Source: Limnanthes douglasii subsp. nivea (lineage: Eukaryota; Streptophyta; Magnoliopsida; Brassicales; Limnanthaceae). Taken from it: a stretch of 64,000 bases of DNA. The position numbers were made by a program, and so were the translations under genes. Positions 32,925 through 43,019 of this stretch are shown piece by piece. The DNA is taken from contig JAUPFV010000002.1 in assembly GCA_036936605.1 (NCBI GenBank), positions 214,636,029-214,700,028 of the forward strand. Direction: 5' to 3'. Each line of letters opens with the position of its first letter. Position 1 is the stretch's first letter. The notes beneath the pieces are model-generated. The model saw only the letters and a list, made by a program, of their open reading frames with translations, had not been told where the DNA came from and made no database searches.

Positions 32925-33600
32925 TGTTGGAATATATTTATTTAATGTATTTACGAATCGATAATAATTTAGACCGAGATGCTAAATAAACATATTCGGT
33001 CATCGCCATAAGGAAGTTCGAATAAAAGTAATCAAGTTAATTATTTAATTAACTAAATTTGATCCATGGGTGTAAAGGCGTTATGAGATCAAGTGTGGTA
33101 ACCAGGTTGAAGTTGGGCAATGTAATGAAGATGGTCCATATCTCAACACTTAATTTTGAAGTAATAAATTAGGGAATAAATTGAATTATCAATTTATTGG
33201 GTTATGATCCCATACACAATGAAATATTAAAAGTCGGGCTTTACAATGTTTAGATTCACATAGTAAAGACTATAAATAAGGGATTAGGTTTAGGCATTTC
33301 AACCTCCTAAACCCTAATCAGAAAGACAGTCGCTTCCTTCAGTGTCTAGAAAATTTTCCTTTCTATATTAATTCAATTATGCTGGTTTCTCAAGTTTATC
33401 TACAGAATCGCTGAAGAACAAAAATGAACAAAATAATATTAAATGGAAAGTTGTAGGCAAACCTGTGAGTATTTTTGTTTTTATTTATTCGTTAGGTGAA
33501 TCTAGAAAATGGTTTATGTTTATTTTTCCGTATTTTGTTATATTTAATTTGATACGATATCGAAATATAATATAACTTATTTTACCAAGTTCAACTCTAA
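32925..33600 (+). repeat. LTR-like sequence, member 1
   Basis: Starts 'tgttggaatatattta'. It shares with 33,731 and 39,384 the order: opening box, 'ttaattat', 'tctcaacacttaa', 'aattgaattatcaattta', then 'ggttatgatccc'. It is interpreted as a copia-type LTR. The 3' border is uncertain. Confidence 0.55.
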
Positions 33601-33730
33601 TATAATATTGGAAGGAATTCTTATAAAATGAATACATTGGAAGAAGAACACCTTCCACTTTAGTTTGTGAAAAATGACCATCACATTAGATGATACATGT
33701 CATCATGAGTCTCCCAATAGAAAATATTAT

Positions 33731-34275
33731 TGTTGGAATATATTCATGGATATATATGCTAATTATATAATCAGACATTGTCTTAAGGTAGTCAAGTATT
33801 AAAAGTAACCGAGTTAATTATATTATATAGTTAACTGTATTGGATCTATATATGAAAAAGACGTTATAAGCCCAAGTGTGATAATTGGATTGAATTTGGA
33901 AAACGTAAAGAAGAGAGGCCAAATCTCAACACTTAAGCCTGAACTATTAACTCATTGTGTAAATTGATTTTATCAATTTACTAGGTTGTGGTCCCGATCA
34001 CAAGATGATGAATATTATCATGCTTTACAACTTTAGGCTTCAGGTTGTTTAGTCTACATAATCAGACAAAGGGTTTTGGCATTTCTTCAGCCAAAACACA
34101 AACACAAAATAAACTATAGACAATCGTCATCTTGTTGGTTGGAAGATATGTTGATCATTCTCTAAGGCAAGCAATAAAATAGAAATATTGGATAATGGAA
34201 AACAATAACCAAACCAATAAGTGTTCTATTTTATTTTATTTTTATTCAATATGTAAATCCACAAGAGGGTTTTAC
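33731..34275 (+). repeat. LTR-like sequence, member 2
   Basis: Starts 'tgttggaatatattcatgg' and follows member 1 in the same orientation, with about 130 bp between them. It has no coding remnant. It could pair with member 1 as a TRIM-like remnant or be a solo LTR. Confidence 0.55.
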
Positions 34276-34321
34276 ACATGTATTTCAACAGTTTGATGAG
34301 TGATTCATCAATTATTCTTTT

Positions 34322-35043
34322 TGTTAAGTGTAGGCTAGAAGTGAGTCGAATCAAAATATTATATTTTAAATTGATGTGTTATATTAATTAGATTTCTATA
34401 TTAAATAGATATTATACATTAATTAGATTTTTTTATATCGATTAGATTTTCTATATTAATTAGATTTTTTAAGTTAATTAGATATTCTATATTAATTGAA
34501 TCTTATATTAATTAGATTTCTTAATTAATAGATTAAGATTTATCACAATTAGCTTATAAATAGAAGAATATATATTGCTTTGCAATTTGTAAGTAACACG
34601 ATATGAGTTGCATATTTCTTCACAGAGAGAAACTAGCTCTAAGTATTTTGAAAGATAAGTGAGGTGAGAGATAAACACTAAAGAGAGGTTTATGTGAATC
34701 ACGTAATCTTTTGTTACAAAGAGTGATTGATTCCTTTCTGCTTGAGATTCTTTCTGTAACCAACTTATCTATAAAAAGAGTATTCATTGCCCGTGGATGT
34801 AGGATTTTTTCACAATCTGAACCACACTAATCTTGTTGTGCAATTGTTTACTTTATGTTCTTTCTTGTTAACTTTGTTCTTGAAATAAGGGAAGATTCGA
34901 AGCTCATATTACCTCCTACAACCTCTCGTGTAGGTATTCACCAATTATTATTTACTACTTTGAATGTGTGGCTATTCTTCGGCCTTGCGAGTCTTGTTAT
35001 GGATGAGTCAGATCTTGTTTGGATATTGATAGTTTCCATAACA
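34322..35043 (+). repeat. 5' LTR of the small copia element (copy 1)
   Basis: Begins 'tgttaagtgtagg' and ends 'gtttccataaca' next to the primer-binding-like site. It contains several 'atattaattagat' units. Confidence 0.65.
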
Positions 35044-35217
35044 AGTGGTGCGGTGAGCATGGAGATACGATATCAATATTCGCTAATGGTGAAGAAGAAA
35101 AAGTAGAAATAAGAAGATCGTGGATCTTAGAATAAATTCAAGTGCAATAATAATGATGATTCCATGAAGAAAGTATTAAATTCAAGCTATCTACTAAACT
35201 GGAAAAGGCTTTAACAA

Positions 35218-35645
35218 ATGTGAGGTGTGTCCGTGAATTTAAACGTAATCTTCTGTCTATATGTATGTTAGATGAGGAAGGGTTTGAGTATAAATGTAGA
35301 GATGAAAGACTTAATGTCTTGTAAAAATCATATGTTGTTATGGAGGCTGAACAGGCTGATGGTGTTTTGGTCATAGATGGGACTGTAGTAGAAAAGGCTC
35401 TAGTATAAGTAATAAATATGTTGAGATTCAACTGAAGGCAGTTTAATTTTTATCAAAGTAGGTAGTGATTCAATCCATGAAGTACCTAAATTTTTTTAGG
35501 ACTGGCTATGACGTGATATTAGGGAACTGACCATTCACTTGATATTTCTCTAAATTCGATATGCTTAGGCGTAGGATCTTGAAGAGTACCTTAAAGCATA
35601 GAATAACTGAGAAAATGAGCATAACTTACTTGGAGTAAGGCAGTT
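35218..35645 (+). pseudogene. Copia GAG-pre-integrase remnant (copy 1)
   Basis: The + strand reads VREFKRNLLSICMLDEEGFE, then YKCRDERLNVL, a stop, KSYVVMEAEQADGVLVIDG and TVVEKALV, followed further on by ITEKMSITYLE. This corresponds to the GAG-pre-integrase region of Ty1/copia pol, the stretch just before the integrase zinc finger. Everything else of pol is missing, so the element is a non-autonomous or internally deleted copy. Confidence 0.7.
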
Positions 35646-36154
35646 GGACAAAACAAGAGGTTGGTTGAAAGAGTTTTTTGGACAACTATCATCGTCAACA
35701 GAAGCCCCTGAACTTTTGGTAATCATGGAGATATAATAAGTGTCAGAGGTGGAGCTAAAGTTGAGATGAAGTTTGAACATGAGGGTGGAGATGTGAATGC
35801 CTCTACATAAGCCGTTTTCAAGATGGATTCCGGTTCAGCCTTTGCAAAATAAGTTCAACCATTGATGAGTTTGGGTCTTAATTTGGATAGGTCAAAGGTT
35901 TTGAATGTTAAAACTGTGGAGAATCTATCAAGTGTTGCGCGATCTGATTTTAGGATAGGTCAGATGGATGTTACTACTTATTTCTTGAATGTAGAAAGGT
36001 GTGAGACTAGTTTGTTGGGGGAGGATTGCCTCGAAAGAGTTTACAGACTACATGATAATTGATTACTCTAGGCGTGTGCATGTGTTCTCTCCGGCGAATA
36101 GTTGAACCATCGGGGTAACATATACAAGAGTTACTATAAGCCTAGGTGGAGAAT

Positions 36155-36860
36155 TGTTAAGTGTAAGCTAGAAGTAACTCGAAGTAAAATCTTCTTTTTT
36201 AAATCGGTCTATATTAATTAGATTTCTATATTAATTAGATCTTCTATATTAGTTAGATATTCTATATTAATTAGATATTTTATATTAATTCTATCTTATA
36301 TATTAATTAGATTTCTATATTAATTAGATTTTTATATTAATTAGATATTCTATATTAATTAGATTTCTATATTAATTAAATCTTATATTAATTTGGTCTT
36401 CGATATTAATTAGAATTTATATTCATTAGTTCTTCTATATTATTTAGATTTCTTAATTAATGGATTAAGATTTCACATAGCCAGCCTATAAATATAGGAA
36501 TATATTGCTTTACAATTTGTGGCGTGACGCGGTGTGAGCTCTATATTACTTTAGAGAAAAACTATCTCTAAGTATTTTGAGAGACAAGTGAGATGAGAGA
36601 TAAACACTTCAAAGAGGATTATGTTAATCACGTAATCTTTTCTTACAAAGAGTGATTGATTCTTTTATGTTTGAGATTCTTTTTGTAACCTATTTATTTA
36701 TAAAAGGAGTGTCCGTTTCCTGTGGATGTAGAATGTATTCACGTTTCGAACCACATTAAATCTCTTGTTGTGTGATTGTTTACTTTACATTCCTTATTTT
36801 TAACTTTGTTCTTGAAATAAGTTAAAATCTAAAGCTCGTATTACCTCATACAATCTCTCA
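36155..36860 (+). repeat. 3' LTR of the small copia element (copy 1)
   Basis: Begins 'tgttaagtgtaagctagaag'. Between about 36,209 and 36,450 it carries an expanded array of ~17-bp units around 'tatattaattagatttc', longer than in the 5' LTR. Confidence 0.7.
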
Positions 36861-37307
36861 AATATGTCTTGATGGTTTCTTTCAAACTTTAGTTGGTTGA
36901 TTTCGGAACAAAATAGAATTATACCTACCATGTAAAAATATGTTGGATATGTAAGTTTTGCAATCCATCAATCTTTTAGTTATTTATGTTTGAGAAATTC
37001 AAACATCCAATAAAATTCATATTTATGGACGCATGCTTATCTTTCCAAATTCATATATATATATATTCTATTTTATTCTATAGTTTTTTTAAAAACTAAA
37101 AATAAAAAAATGTAAAAAGTTAGAAACAAAAATAATAATAAATTTACACATTAGTGTTATGCTCGGAGTAAGATATAAATCATTTTAATCGTCAATGGTG
37201 ATTATATTCAACATTCGAGATGACCATTCTATCATGTTCAAGTGTATTTTTAGTTTTATAATATTCAATATATTTTTATAAAAAGTATCTCTCAATATAG
37301 AAAAAAC
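36861..37307. other. AT-rich spacer with a short (AT)n tract
   Basis: No gene seen. The (AT)n tract near 37,050 differs slightly in length between the two duplicate copies. Confidence 0.4.
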
Positions 37308-37317
37308 AAACTGAAAA

Positions 37318-37530
37318 CTAGTAGTTCAAGATGTAGCCGAATTGGTTAAGTAAGGCATACTGGTAACTAAAGGTCATGAGTTTGAATCCCTCTACATACG
37401 CTTTCTTGAATCAGCCTGCCACCTTGTGTGGTTTACCTTCTGGCGTTGGTTTGCAGGCTATAGCGTCAGACTGAGGGTTTACCCTGTGCTCACTCGTTAA
37501 GTAACAGCTGCGGGTTCCTGTGGGTTAAAA
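37318..37530 (+). mobile_element. tRNA-derived SINE 1 (copy 1)
   Basis: Box A-like 'tagccgaattgg' (about 37,335) and box B-like 'gagtttgaatccc' (about 37,379) make an internal RNA polymerase III promoter. The body continues 'gtgtggtttaccttctggcg' and ends near 'gcgggttcc...ttaaaa'. Flanking 'aaactgaaaa' at 37,308-37,317 and 37,531-37,540 is a probable target-site duplication. Confidence 0.8.
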
Positions 37531-37755
37531 AAACTGAAAATCAATAAATCAATCATACTTCGCATGGTTAGAAAGTATTGACTTAAGTAACGGCTGCGGG
37601 TTTCTGCGGGTTAAAAAACTGAAAATCAATAAATCAATCATACTTCGCATGGTTAGAAAGTATTGACTTAAGTAACGGCTGCGGGTTCCTGCGGGTTAAA
37701 AAAACTGAAAATCAATAAATCAATCATACTTCGCATGGTTAGAAAGTATTTACTT
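37498..37755. repeat. Three-copy 85-bp tandem repeat at the SINE 1 tail
   Basis: Units start at 37,498, 37,584 and 37,669 with 'taagtaac.gctgcgggtt' and end 'ggttagaaagtattgact'. Each unit combines SINE tail with flanking DNA and is almost unchanged. Confidence 0.95.
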
Positions 37756-37770
37756 AAAAACCTTTTATGT

Positions 37771-37969
37771 AGCCCCCAAGGGCGTAGCCGAGTTGGTTGA
37801 GTATGGTATGCTTGTGATCAAAGATCATGAGTTCGAGTCCCTCTACATACACTTTCTCGGCTGTCTTGTGTGGTTTACCTTCTGGCGTTGGTTTGCAGGC
37901 TATCACCTCAGACCGAGGGTTTATCCTATGCGCACTCTGAATAGCGGTTGCGGGTTCCTTCCGAAAAAA
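37771..37969 (+). mobile_element. tRNA-derived SINE 2 (copy 1)
   Basis: Box A 'tagccgagttgg' and box B 'gagttcgagtccc' are near consensus. The body is closely related to SINE 1 and ends in an A run. Target-site duplication 'aaaaaccttttatgt' lies at 37,756-37,770 and, with one change, at 37,970-37,984. In duplicate copy 2 both repeats are identical, so the change arose after the duplication. Confidence 0.9.
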
Positions 37970-37984
37970 AAAAACCTTTTGTGT

Positions 37985-38404
37985 TATAATTTAATCCAAC
38001 CATGTGAGGTGACAGAAAAATTTAGAAATAAATGTCAAGCGAAAAAAAACTTAAATAAACAAAATTTGAAATACCTATGCATTTTAAGGTATGGAATAAT
38101 AGTAATCAAAATAGTTTTAAGATTTATATTTTTTTCATATTTAACTTTGCTTTGCATGTTTTCCTCAAAAAGTGAATCTCACATCTCTTAAATAATGAGC
38201 ATTCTTATTATTTTAAATCTTTTACTGCTCCTTTTTACTAAGCTTAATTAGAATCAGCTGCCGTTAAATTTTAAAGATGAACACTAAATACAAAATATGT
38301 CAGAGCTTATCGATCAGTAACGTTGATAATCCCTAGCAATTGGTCACAAGATTTGAAGAACCTTAAGAATAAATATCTCGTAAATAGAATTAGCAACCAC
38401 ATTA
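37985..38404. other. Spacer, no gene seen
   Basis: AT-rich; no homology recognised. Its right end may be non-coding sequence attached to the glycosyltransferase fragment. Confidence 0.4.
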
Positions 38405-38640
38405 CCTCCAACTGAAGCGCTGATGCTATTTCCTTTACTTGGTCAGCTTCTAAGCTACCCATGCTCCCAAAACAAAGTAAAACCACGATGATTCAGGCTG
38501 ATTATCAAGCCAGTTCATGACCCGCTCTGTTTCATCCGGATCGGATTCTGGATGCGGAGGCACATGAAGACCAACCACTAGACCAACCTGGTAAACTCGT
38601 AGATTCAGTGGACCGATAGATGAAGAACAAGCTTCGGAGA
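38405..38640 (-). pseudogene. UDP-glycosyltransferase fragment (copy 1)
   Basis: On -, reads RVYQVGLVVGLHVPPHPESD, then PDETERVMNWLDNQPESS; after a one-base frameshift it continues FGSMGSLEADQVKEIASALQ. This is the middle of a plant family-1 UDP-glycosyltransferase: the inter-domain linker and the F-G-S-M-G-S strand at the start of the C-terminal sugar-donor domain. The PSPG donor box and the whole N-terminal acceptor domain are absent. It is a captured or decayed gene fragment, unrelated to the transposons around it. An intact enzyme would transfer sugar from UDP-sugar to small molecules. Confidence 0.8.
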
Positions 38641-38664
38641 TGGAAAAACAACGTCGAAAAAAAA

Positions 38665-38699
38665 AACAGAGTTATAGCAAATTTTGCTATATTCTGTTT
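38665..38699. repeat. Short inverted repeat (hairpin)
   Basis: Arms 'aacagagttatagcaaa' and its near reverse complement abut with almost no loop. One arm base differs between the duplicates. Confidence 0.7.
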
Positions 38700-38749
38700 T
38701 GATAAAAACTAAAAACTAAAAATAAAAATACATATTTAAAAAATATTAA

Positions 38750-39093
38750 ATTCGAAGGGTAAAAGTGGAATTAAAAGTCGAAGGACTATCTATAGAACGC
38801 AAACCATTTAACTATAGTGACACGTGGCAGCATTACAGCAAAAACCACGCACGGGGACTGAATTTATAGATTTTTGATAGACGAGGGACCTTCAACCGTG
38901 ATTTTTTTGTCGAGGGACTAAATGACACAAAACGTGATAGTCGAGGGACGAAGCAGCGATTTAAGCCGATAATGTTATCCCAAAGTCTTTAATTTATAAT
39001 CAATATAAGGAAAACAAAAATACCATTAAAACTCGAACATAACCCAACAAAATCAAAACGCCACAAAATCCAACCATAATTTATAGAGAAAAA
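38750..39093. other. Spacer with repeated 'cgagggac' motif
   Basis: The motif 'cgagggac' occurs three times (about 38,883, 38,912 and 38,942) at roughly 30-bp spacing. No gene recognised; probably an unidentified repeat. Confidence 0.4.
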
Positions 39094-39155
39094 AGCCCCA
39101 AATAAGGTAGTCGAGTTGGTGGAGTAAGGTATGCTTGTGACCAATATCTATGATT
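39094..39155 (+). mobile_element. SINE 5' fragment (copy 1)
   Basis: 'gtagtcgagttggtggagta' then 'aggtatgcttgtgacca' matches the first ~60 bp of SINE 2, including box A. The body is missing. Confidence 0.75.
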
Positions 39156-39383
39156 TTCATTCATTTATCTTATAAAATCTTAATCAGAATCTAGAGAGGG
39201 AAAGAAAATGAGAGGGAAAGATATCAAAGTACAAAATCCATAACTACCACTATTAAAAGAAAAATATAATAAGGAAGTTATAATTTAAAATATTCGATCC
39301 TTTTCCTTTTTTTTTTCTAACTTATCGATAAAATGCTTGATTTTGGTTAGTTTCAAAAAAAATTGAAAAATGAAACTATAAAA

Positions 39384-40570
39384 TGTTAGAATATTTATGG
39401 ACTCATATGCTAAATATATAAGATAGTTCAATAATAAAATTAATCGGATTAATTATATTATGTTTATTTAATTTGGTATGAGGTTTATTGGTTAAAATAC
39501 ATTGTAGACTTGTAAATGTGGATTCCATGTTGAATTTGGACCCTGAACTAATAACTCATATACTCACTGATTCACTAAATTTAGTGGATTATGGTTCCCG
39601 ATCACAAAGCGGTATAAGTTATGGGTTTTATACAACTAAGGTTTTAGTGTATTTGCATATATAATAAATAACATAGTTTCAAATATTTCTTTGACCTAAA
39701 TCCAAAAAGACCAGTCGCCGCTTTTATTAGAAGACTAATAATTGTTTTACAGGAACAAAGTTTAGAAAAACTCTTAAGGCATGATCCAAAAGCACTAGAA
39801 TTTGAAGGACAAATATCGATAATAGCAATACGCAAAATAGTAAATCTTTTTAGTCAAATATCGATAATTTGAAGGACATTGTTCATTATAAAAAATTATT
39901 TATTTCATATGATAACCGTATATATTTGTGAAATGAGTATTTTATATGCTTGAATGTTTAAATGGATATGCATGACTAAAGTTTTTTATTTCGGTAACTG
40001 AATGATGGAATCAATTAATCGACCTTTCAGAAGGTTACTTGATCTCTTTGATGATTCGAGGGTTCAAAAAGGTTCAGGGGTTAATTTAAATTCAAATATT
40101 GTAGGCTTTCTGGAAGGTTAATATTTGGGTTTAATTAATCATTAACAGAATAAAATTTATTGAAAATTAATTTAAGTAGGTGAAATCAACCTCCGAAGGA
40201 TTTCATCGATACTTCGGAAAATTAAATTAAATTTTCTAATTTTCTAATTTTCTAATTTTAAGTAGGTGAAATGAACCGTCTGGAGGGTTTTACTCGTACT
40301 TAGAAAAATTAAATTATTATTATAAATTAAATTTAGTCAAATCAGCCCTCCGGAAGGTTTCACTAGTACTTAGAAAATTAAAATAATAATCATAGTAATT
40401 TTCTCAAACTCATAAAATGCGTGTTAGTCTGATTTACCCTTCGATATCCTATTTTGATAGTATATCATGTTCTATATGTATATACCATATTCGAGCATGT
40501 TAGTTTTTATATGTCAAGAATCTTATGTGTTGTGTTTTATTTGTTTTATTTTTTACAGTGAATTTGTTGG
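39384..40570 (+). repeat. LTR-like 5' end of the copia element, member 3 (copy 1)
   Basis: Starts 'tgttagaatatttatgg' and follows the order of members 1 and 2. It contains three degenerate ~80-bp repeats ('aagtaggtgaaat.aacc' then 'gaagg.tt') at about 40,172-40,380. Copy 1 carries a deletion with filler at 39,855-39,876. Confidence 0.6.
39855..39876. other. 22-bp templated filler at a deletion in copy 1
   Basis: It replaces the 465 bp found at 61,045-61,509 in copy 2. The filler is made of 'caaatatcgataat' and 'tttgaagga', both copied from 39,798-39,823, about 30 bp upstream. Confidence 0.85.
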
Positions 40571-40687
40571 GTTACCATCCGTTAGGGAATAAACCCACCA
40601 TGCTGGATTGCACCGATTCCAACCAATAGAAAACATATATGATAGTCTATTTATGTGTTTGTAAAAATATGACCACGAATTAATGAA

Positions 40688-40702
40688 CCCCCCCCCCCCC
40701 CC
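40688..40702. repeat. Poly-C tract, 15 bases (copy 1)
   Basis: Fifteen C in copy 1 against twelve in copy 2 (62,313-62,324). Confidence 0.85.
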
Positions 40703-40708
40703 AACCAG

Positions 40709-41192
40709 CTGCTCTTAGTCGGGAAATTACATTTGAGGAAATTAAAGAGTATGAGGCATGGGAAAAGTCTAATCAGTTTTGCATAACCATTATACTTCAA
40801 GGAATACCAAATTACATTCCATGGGGTTGTCCAAACCGATAATACCATTGCTTCAAAAATTTGAGAAAGAATTTTCAAAGAATGACAAGATAGAGAGACA
40901 ACATCTCATTTATGAGCTATCTACCAAGGAATACACTAACATAGCTAAAAGCCGTGAGCATAATCTTGGAGTGTCTATGATTGCCTAAATGTTAAATGTA
41001 ATCAGCATAGACTTACCTGAGGAGTGCATGGTGGGGTTCACTTTTCAGTCCTTACAGGAAACGTTTAGACACTTTCAGTCCACTTATAATTCCATGACGA
41101 AACAATTGATTGCAGACACTACACAACCGGAGGAAATTCTTAAAGAAGTAATGCCTGAAGTGAACATGGTAACATCTAATAAGGGGATATAA
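40709..41192 (+). pseudogene. Copia gag remnant (copy 1)
   Basis: Reads ITFEEIKEYEAWEKSNQFC and IILQGIPNYIPWG, a frame change, then FEKEFSKNDKIERQHLIYEL, VGFTFQSLQETFRHFQSTYN and IADTTQPEEILKEVMPEVN. This is the copia gag core (UBN2/retrotran-gag type). In copy 1 a C-to-T change at 40,986 makes a stop (gcc taa) where copy 2 has gcc caa, splitting the frame into 40,779-40,988 and 40,989-41,192. Confidence 0.75.
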
Positions 41193-41254
41193 CCAAAAAA
41201 TGAAGGAAAGAACCATGTGAAGGTCCGACTAAGAAGAAAGTCCATAAGGAATCG

Positions 41255-41330
41255 ACGATTGGTTGATGCTTTTTCTACCAAGACAAATGACATCTCAAGA
41301 AAAATTGTGAAAAAACATCGGTTTTACTTG
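41255..41330 (+). pseudogene. Copia zinc-knuckle remnant (copy 1)
   Basis: Reads CFFYQDK, a stop, HLKKNC: the C-X2-C-X4-H-X4-C pattern with the second Cys changed to Tyr and a stop before the His. Confidence 0.65.
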
Positions 41331-41559
41331 CAAAATAGAGACAATCTCATAAATTTGGTTATTTCAGAAGTTAATCTTATTTTTGTCAAAAATAATACAT
41401 GATAAGTTGATCTGGATGCCATAACTCATGTATGTATTTATTTGCAGAGTACACTAAGGAGTCAGAGGCTAAGTGAGGATGAAAGGTATATCTTCACAAC
41501 TAACGGAAGCTCGCGTAAAGTGTTGGCAATTTGTGTTTTAAATTTAAAACTTACCACAT

Positions 41560-42660
41560 GATATGTATTATTTTAGAGAATATTATGTATGTTCCTACGT
41601 TTCGAAGGAACTTGATTTCTTTCCCAATTTTAGACATGTATGGTTATTCTTGTCATGGTTGTTGGTTATGGTAGATTGATAATGGATTTCTCATAATAAA
41701 AAACTTTCCATTAATGCAGAACTTGTAGTGAATAAGTTTAATAAAACTGAAAAATCCTCTAAACTGTAGCACAAACGGTTAGGTCATATATCCTAAGTTA
41801 CCATGGACAAGCTTGCAGATGACGATTTATTGAATCCCGTAGATTTCTCTGATTTTGGTACATGTATCGAGTGTATAAAAAGGAAACAGACCAATACCAA
41901 AATGGCAGGGGCATACACAACGACTAAAGTTTTAGAATTAATACATACCCGTATATGTGGACCATTTCCAAAAGAATCATAGAATGGGAAAATGGTACTT
42001 CAAATCATTTATAAATGAATTCTCTTATTTCAGATATATCTACCTAATTAATGAAAACTACAAGCCTATGGACCATTTCAAAGCTTTTTTTACCAAAGTT
42101 AAAAAAACAACATGGAAAGAGAACTGAGAGTGTTAGATCTAATAGTAGTGGTGATTACTATGGTAGATATGATGGATTGGGTGAATAACATCAAGGGACA
42201 TGTACAAAATACCTAAATGAGTATGGCATAGTCCCTTAGTATACAATACACGGATTTGTGTCACATGAATTAAATATCTGAGAGATTAAACCGTACACTA
42301 AAAGATATGGTTAGAAGTATGAATAGTAACATATCTCTACCATTATCTCTCTGGGGGAAGCCATCAAATGTACCACTTATATATTGACAGAGTACCCACT
42401 AAAGTAACTGTTAGGACCCAGTATGAGCTTTATAATGGGTGTATATCCAATTTAAGCATATATATAGGGGTGTCCAGCGGAAGCAATGTCTTACAAATCT
42501 CAAGAAAATAAACTTGACCCAAAAACAGTTACTTGTTTCTTCATTGGTTATTTTGAATCTTCTAGAGGTTTTAATTTTTATGATCCTCTCACTAGTAATA
42601 TATTTGAAACAACAACGATGAATTTTTAAAAGGATGTTGAGTTTGGGGGAGAATAATATA
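41560..42660 (+). pseudogene. Copia integrase region (copy 1)
   Basis: GAG-pre-integrase reads NIMYVPTFRRNLISFPILDM. The HHCC zinc finger follows as HKRLGHIS...CIECIKRKQTN, then KVLELIHTRICGPFP (usual H-T-D-I-C, first catalytic Asp changed to Arg). The core shows YLINENYKPMDHFKAFFTKV and DYYGRYDGLGEQH. The region ends with LSLWGEAIKCTTYIL and a C-terminal piece with SSRGFNFYDPLTSNIFET. Several stops and frame changes are present. Confidence 0.85.
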
Positions 42661-43019
42661 ATAAATGTTCATTTTGACGATGATACTAATGTGTCAAAAT
42701 AATAGAATTTAGTTCTAATCATTTCGGTCCCGTTAAAATAAGGTTATACTCAGAATAACATTGATGTTCCACTTGCTGATTTTAAATTGGATACAAATAT
42801 GGTCATGTTAGAATAAGAGGAATCTCAAGTTAATCATCCATAAAAGGCCAAAATGATATTGTTTATGAGGATCAAACTCTACCTCCTCAAGAAGTGTAAC
42901 ATGAAGTGATAGTGACCTTAAGAAAGTCCACAAGAGAAAATATTAATGTTATATATTCATATTTTATGTTATATATTCATGAGCATGATAAGTCATGTGA
43001 TAGAACTATATATAATCCT

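Larger units (their letters stand above)
34322..36860 (+). mobile_element. Small decayed Ty1/copia element with both LTRs (copy 1)
   Basis: The 5' LTR is 34,322-35,043 and the 3' LTR is 36,155-36,860. Both start 'tgttaagtgta.gctagaag' and share long segments. A primer-binding-like site follows the 5' LTR ('agtggtgcggtgagc', close to the usual copia 'tggtatcagagc'). A polypurine-like 'aggtggagaat' precedes the 3' LTR. The ~1.1-kb interior holds only a pol remnant. LTR divergence is large, so insertion is old relative to the tandem duplication. I see no target-site duplication; the 3' LTR seems to lack about 115 bp at its end. Confidence 0.75.

Noticed and set aside
33305..33320. Telomere-like 'aaaccctaa'
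   Set aside because: A single unit inside an LTR-like sequence; not a telomeric array.
35138..35431. 97-codon - strand frame
   Set aside because: Antisense shadow of the copia GAG-pre-integrase remnant, which reads clearly on +.
37332..37400. A tRNA gene
   Set aside because: Box A and box B are present, but no matching acceptor stem closes the cloverleaf, and the sequence continues into a SINE body with a target-site duplication.
37793..38191. 132-codon open frame on +
   Set aside because: It starts inside SINE 2 and runs through the SINE tail into spacer DNA. In copy 2 it is split by a one-base change in the A run. A chance frame.
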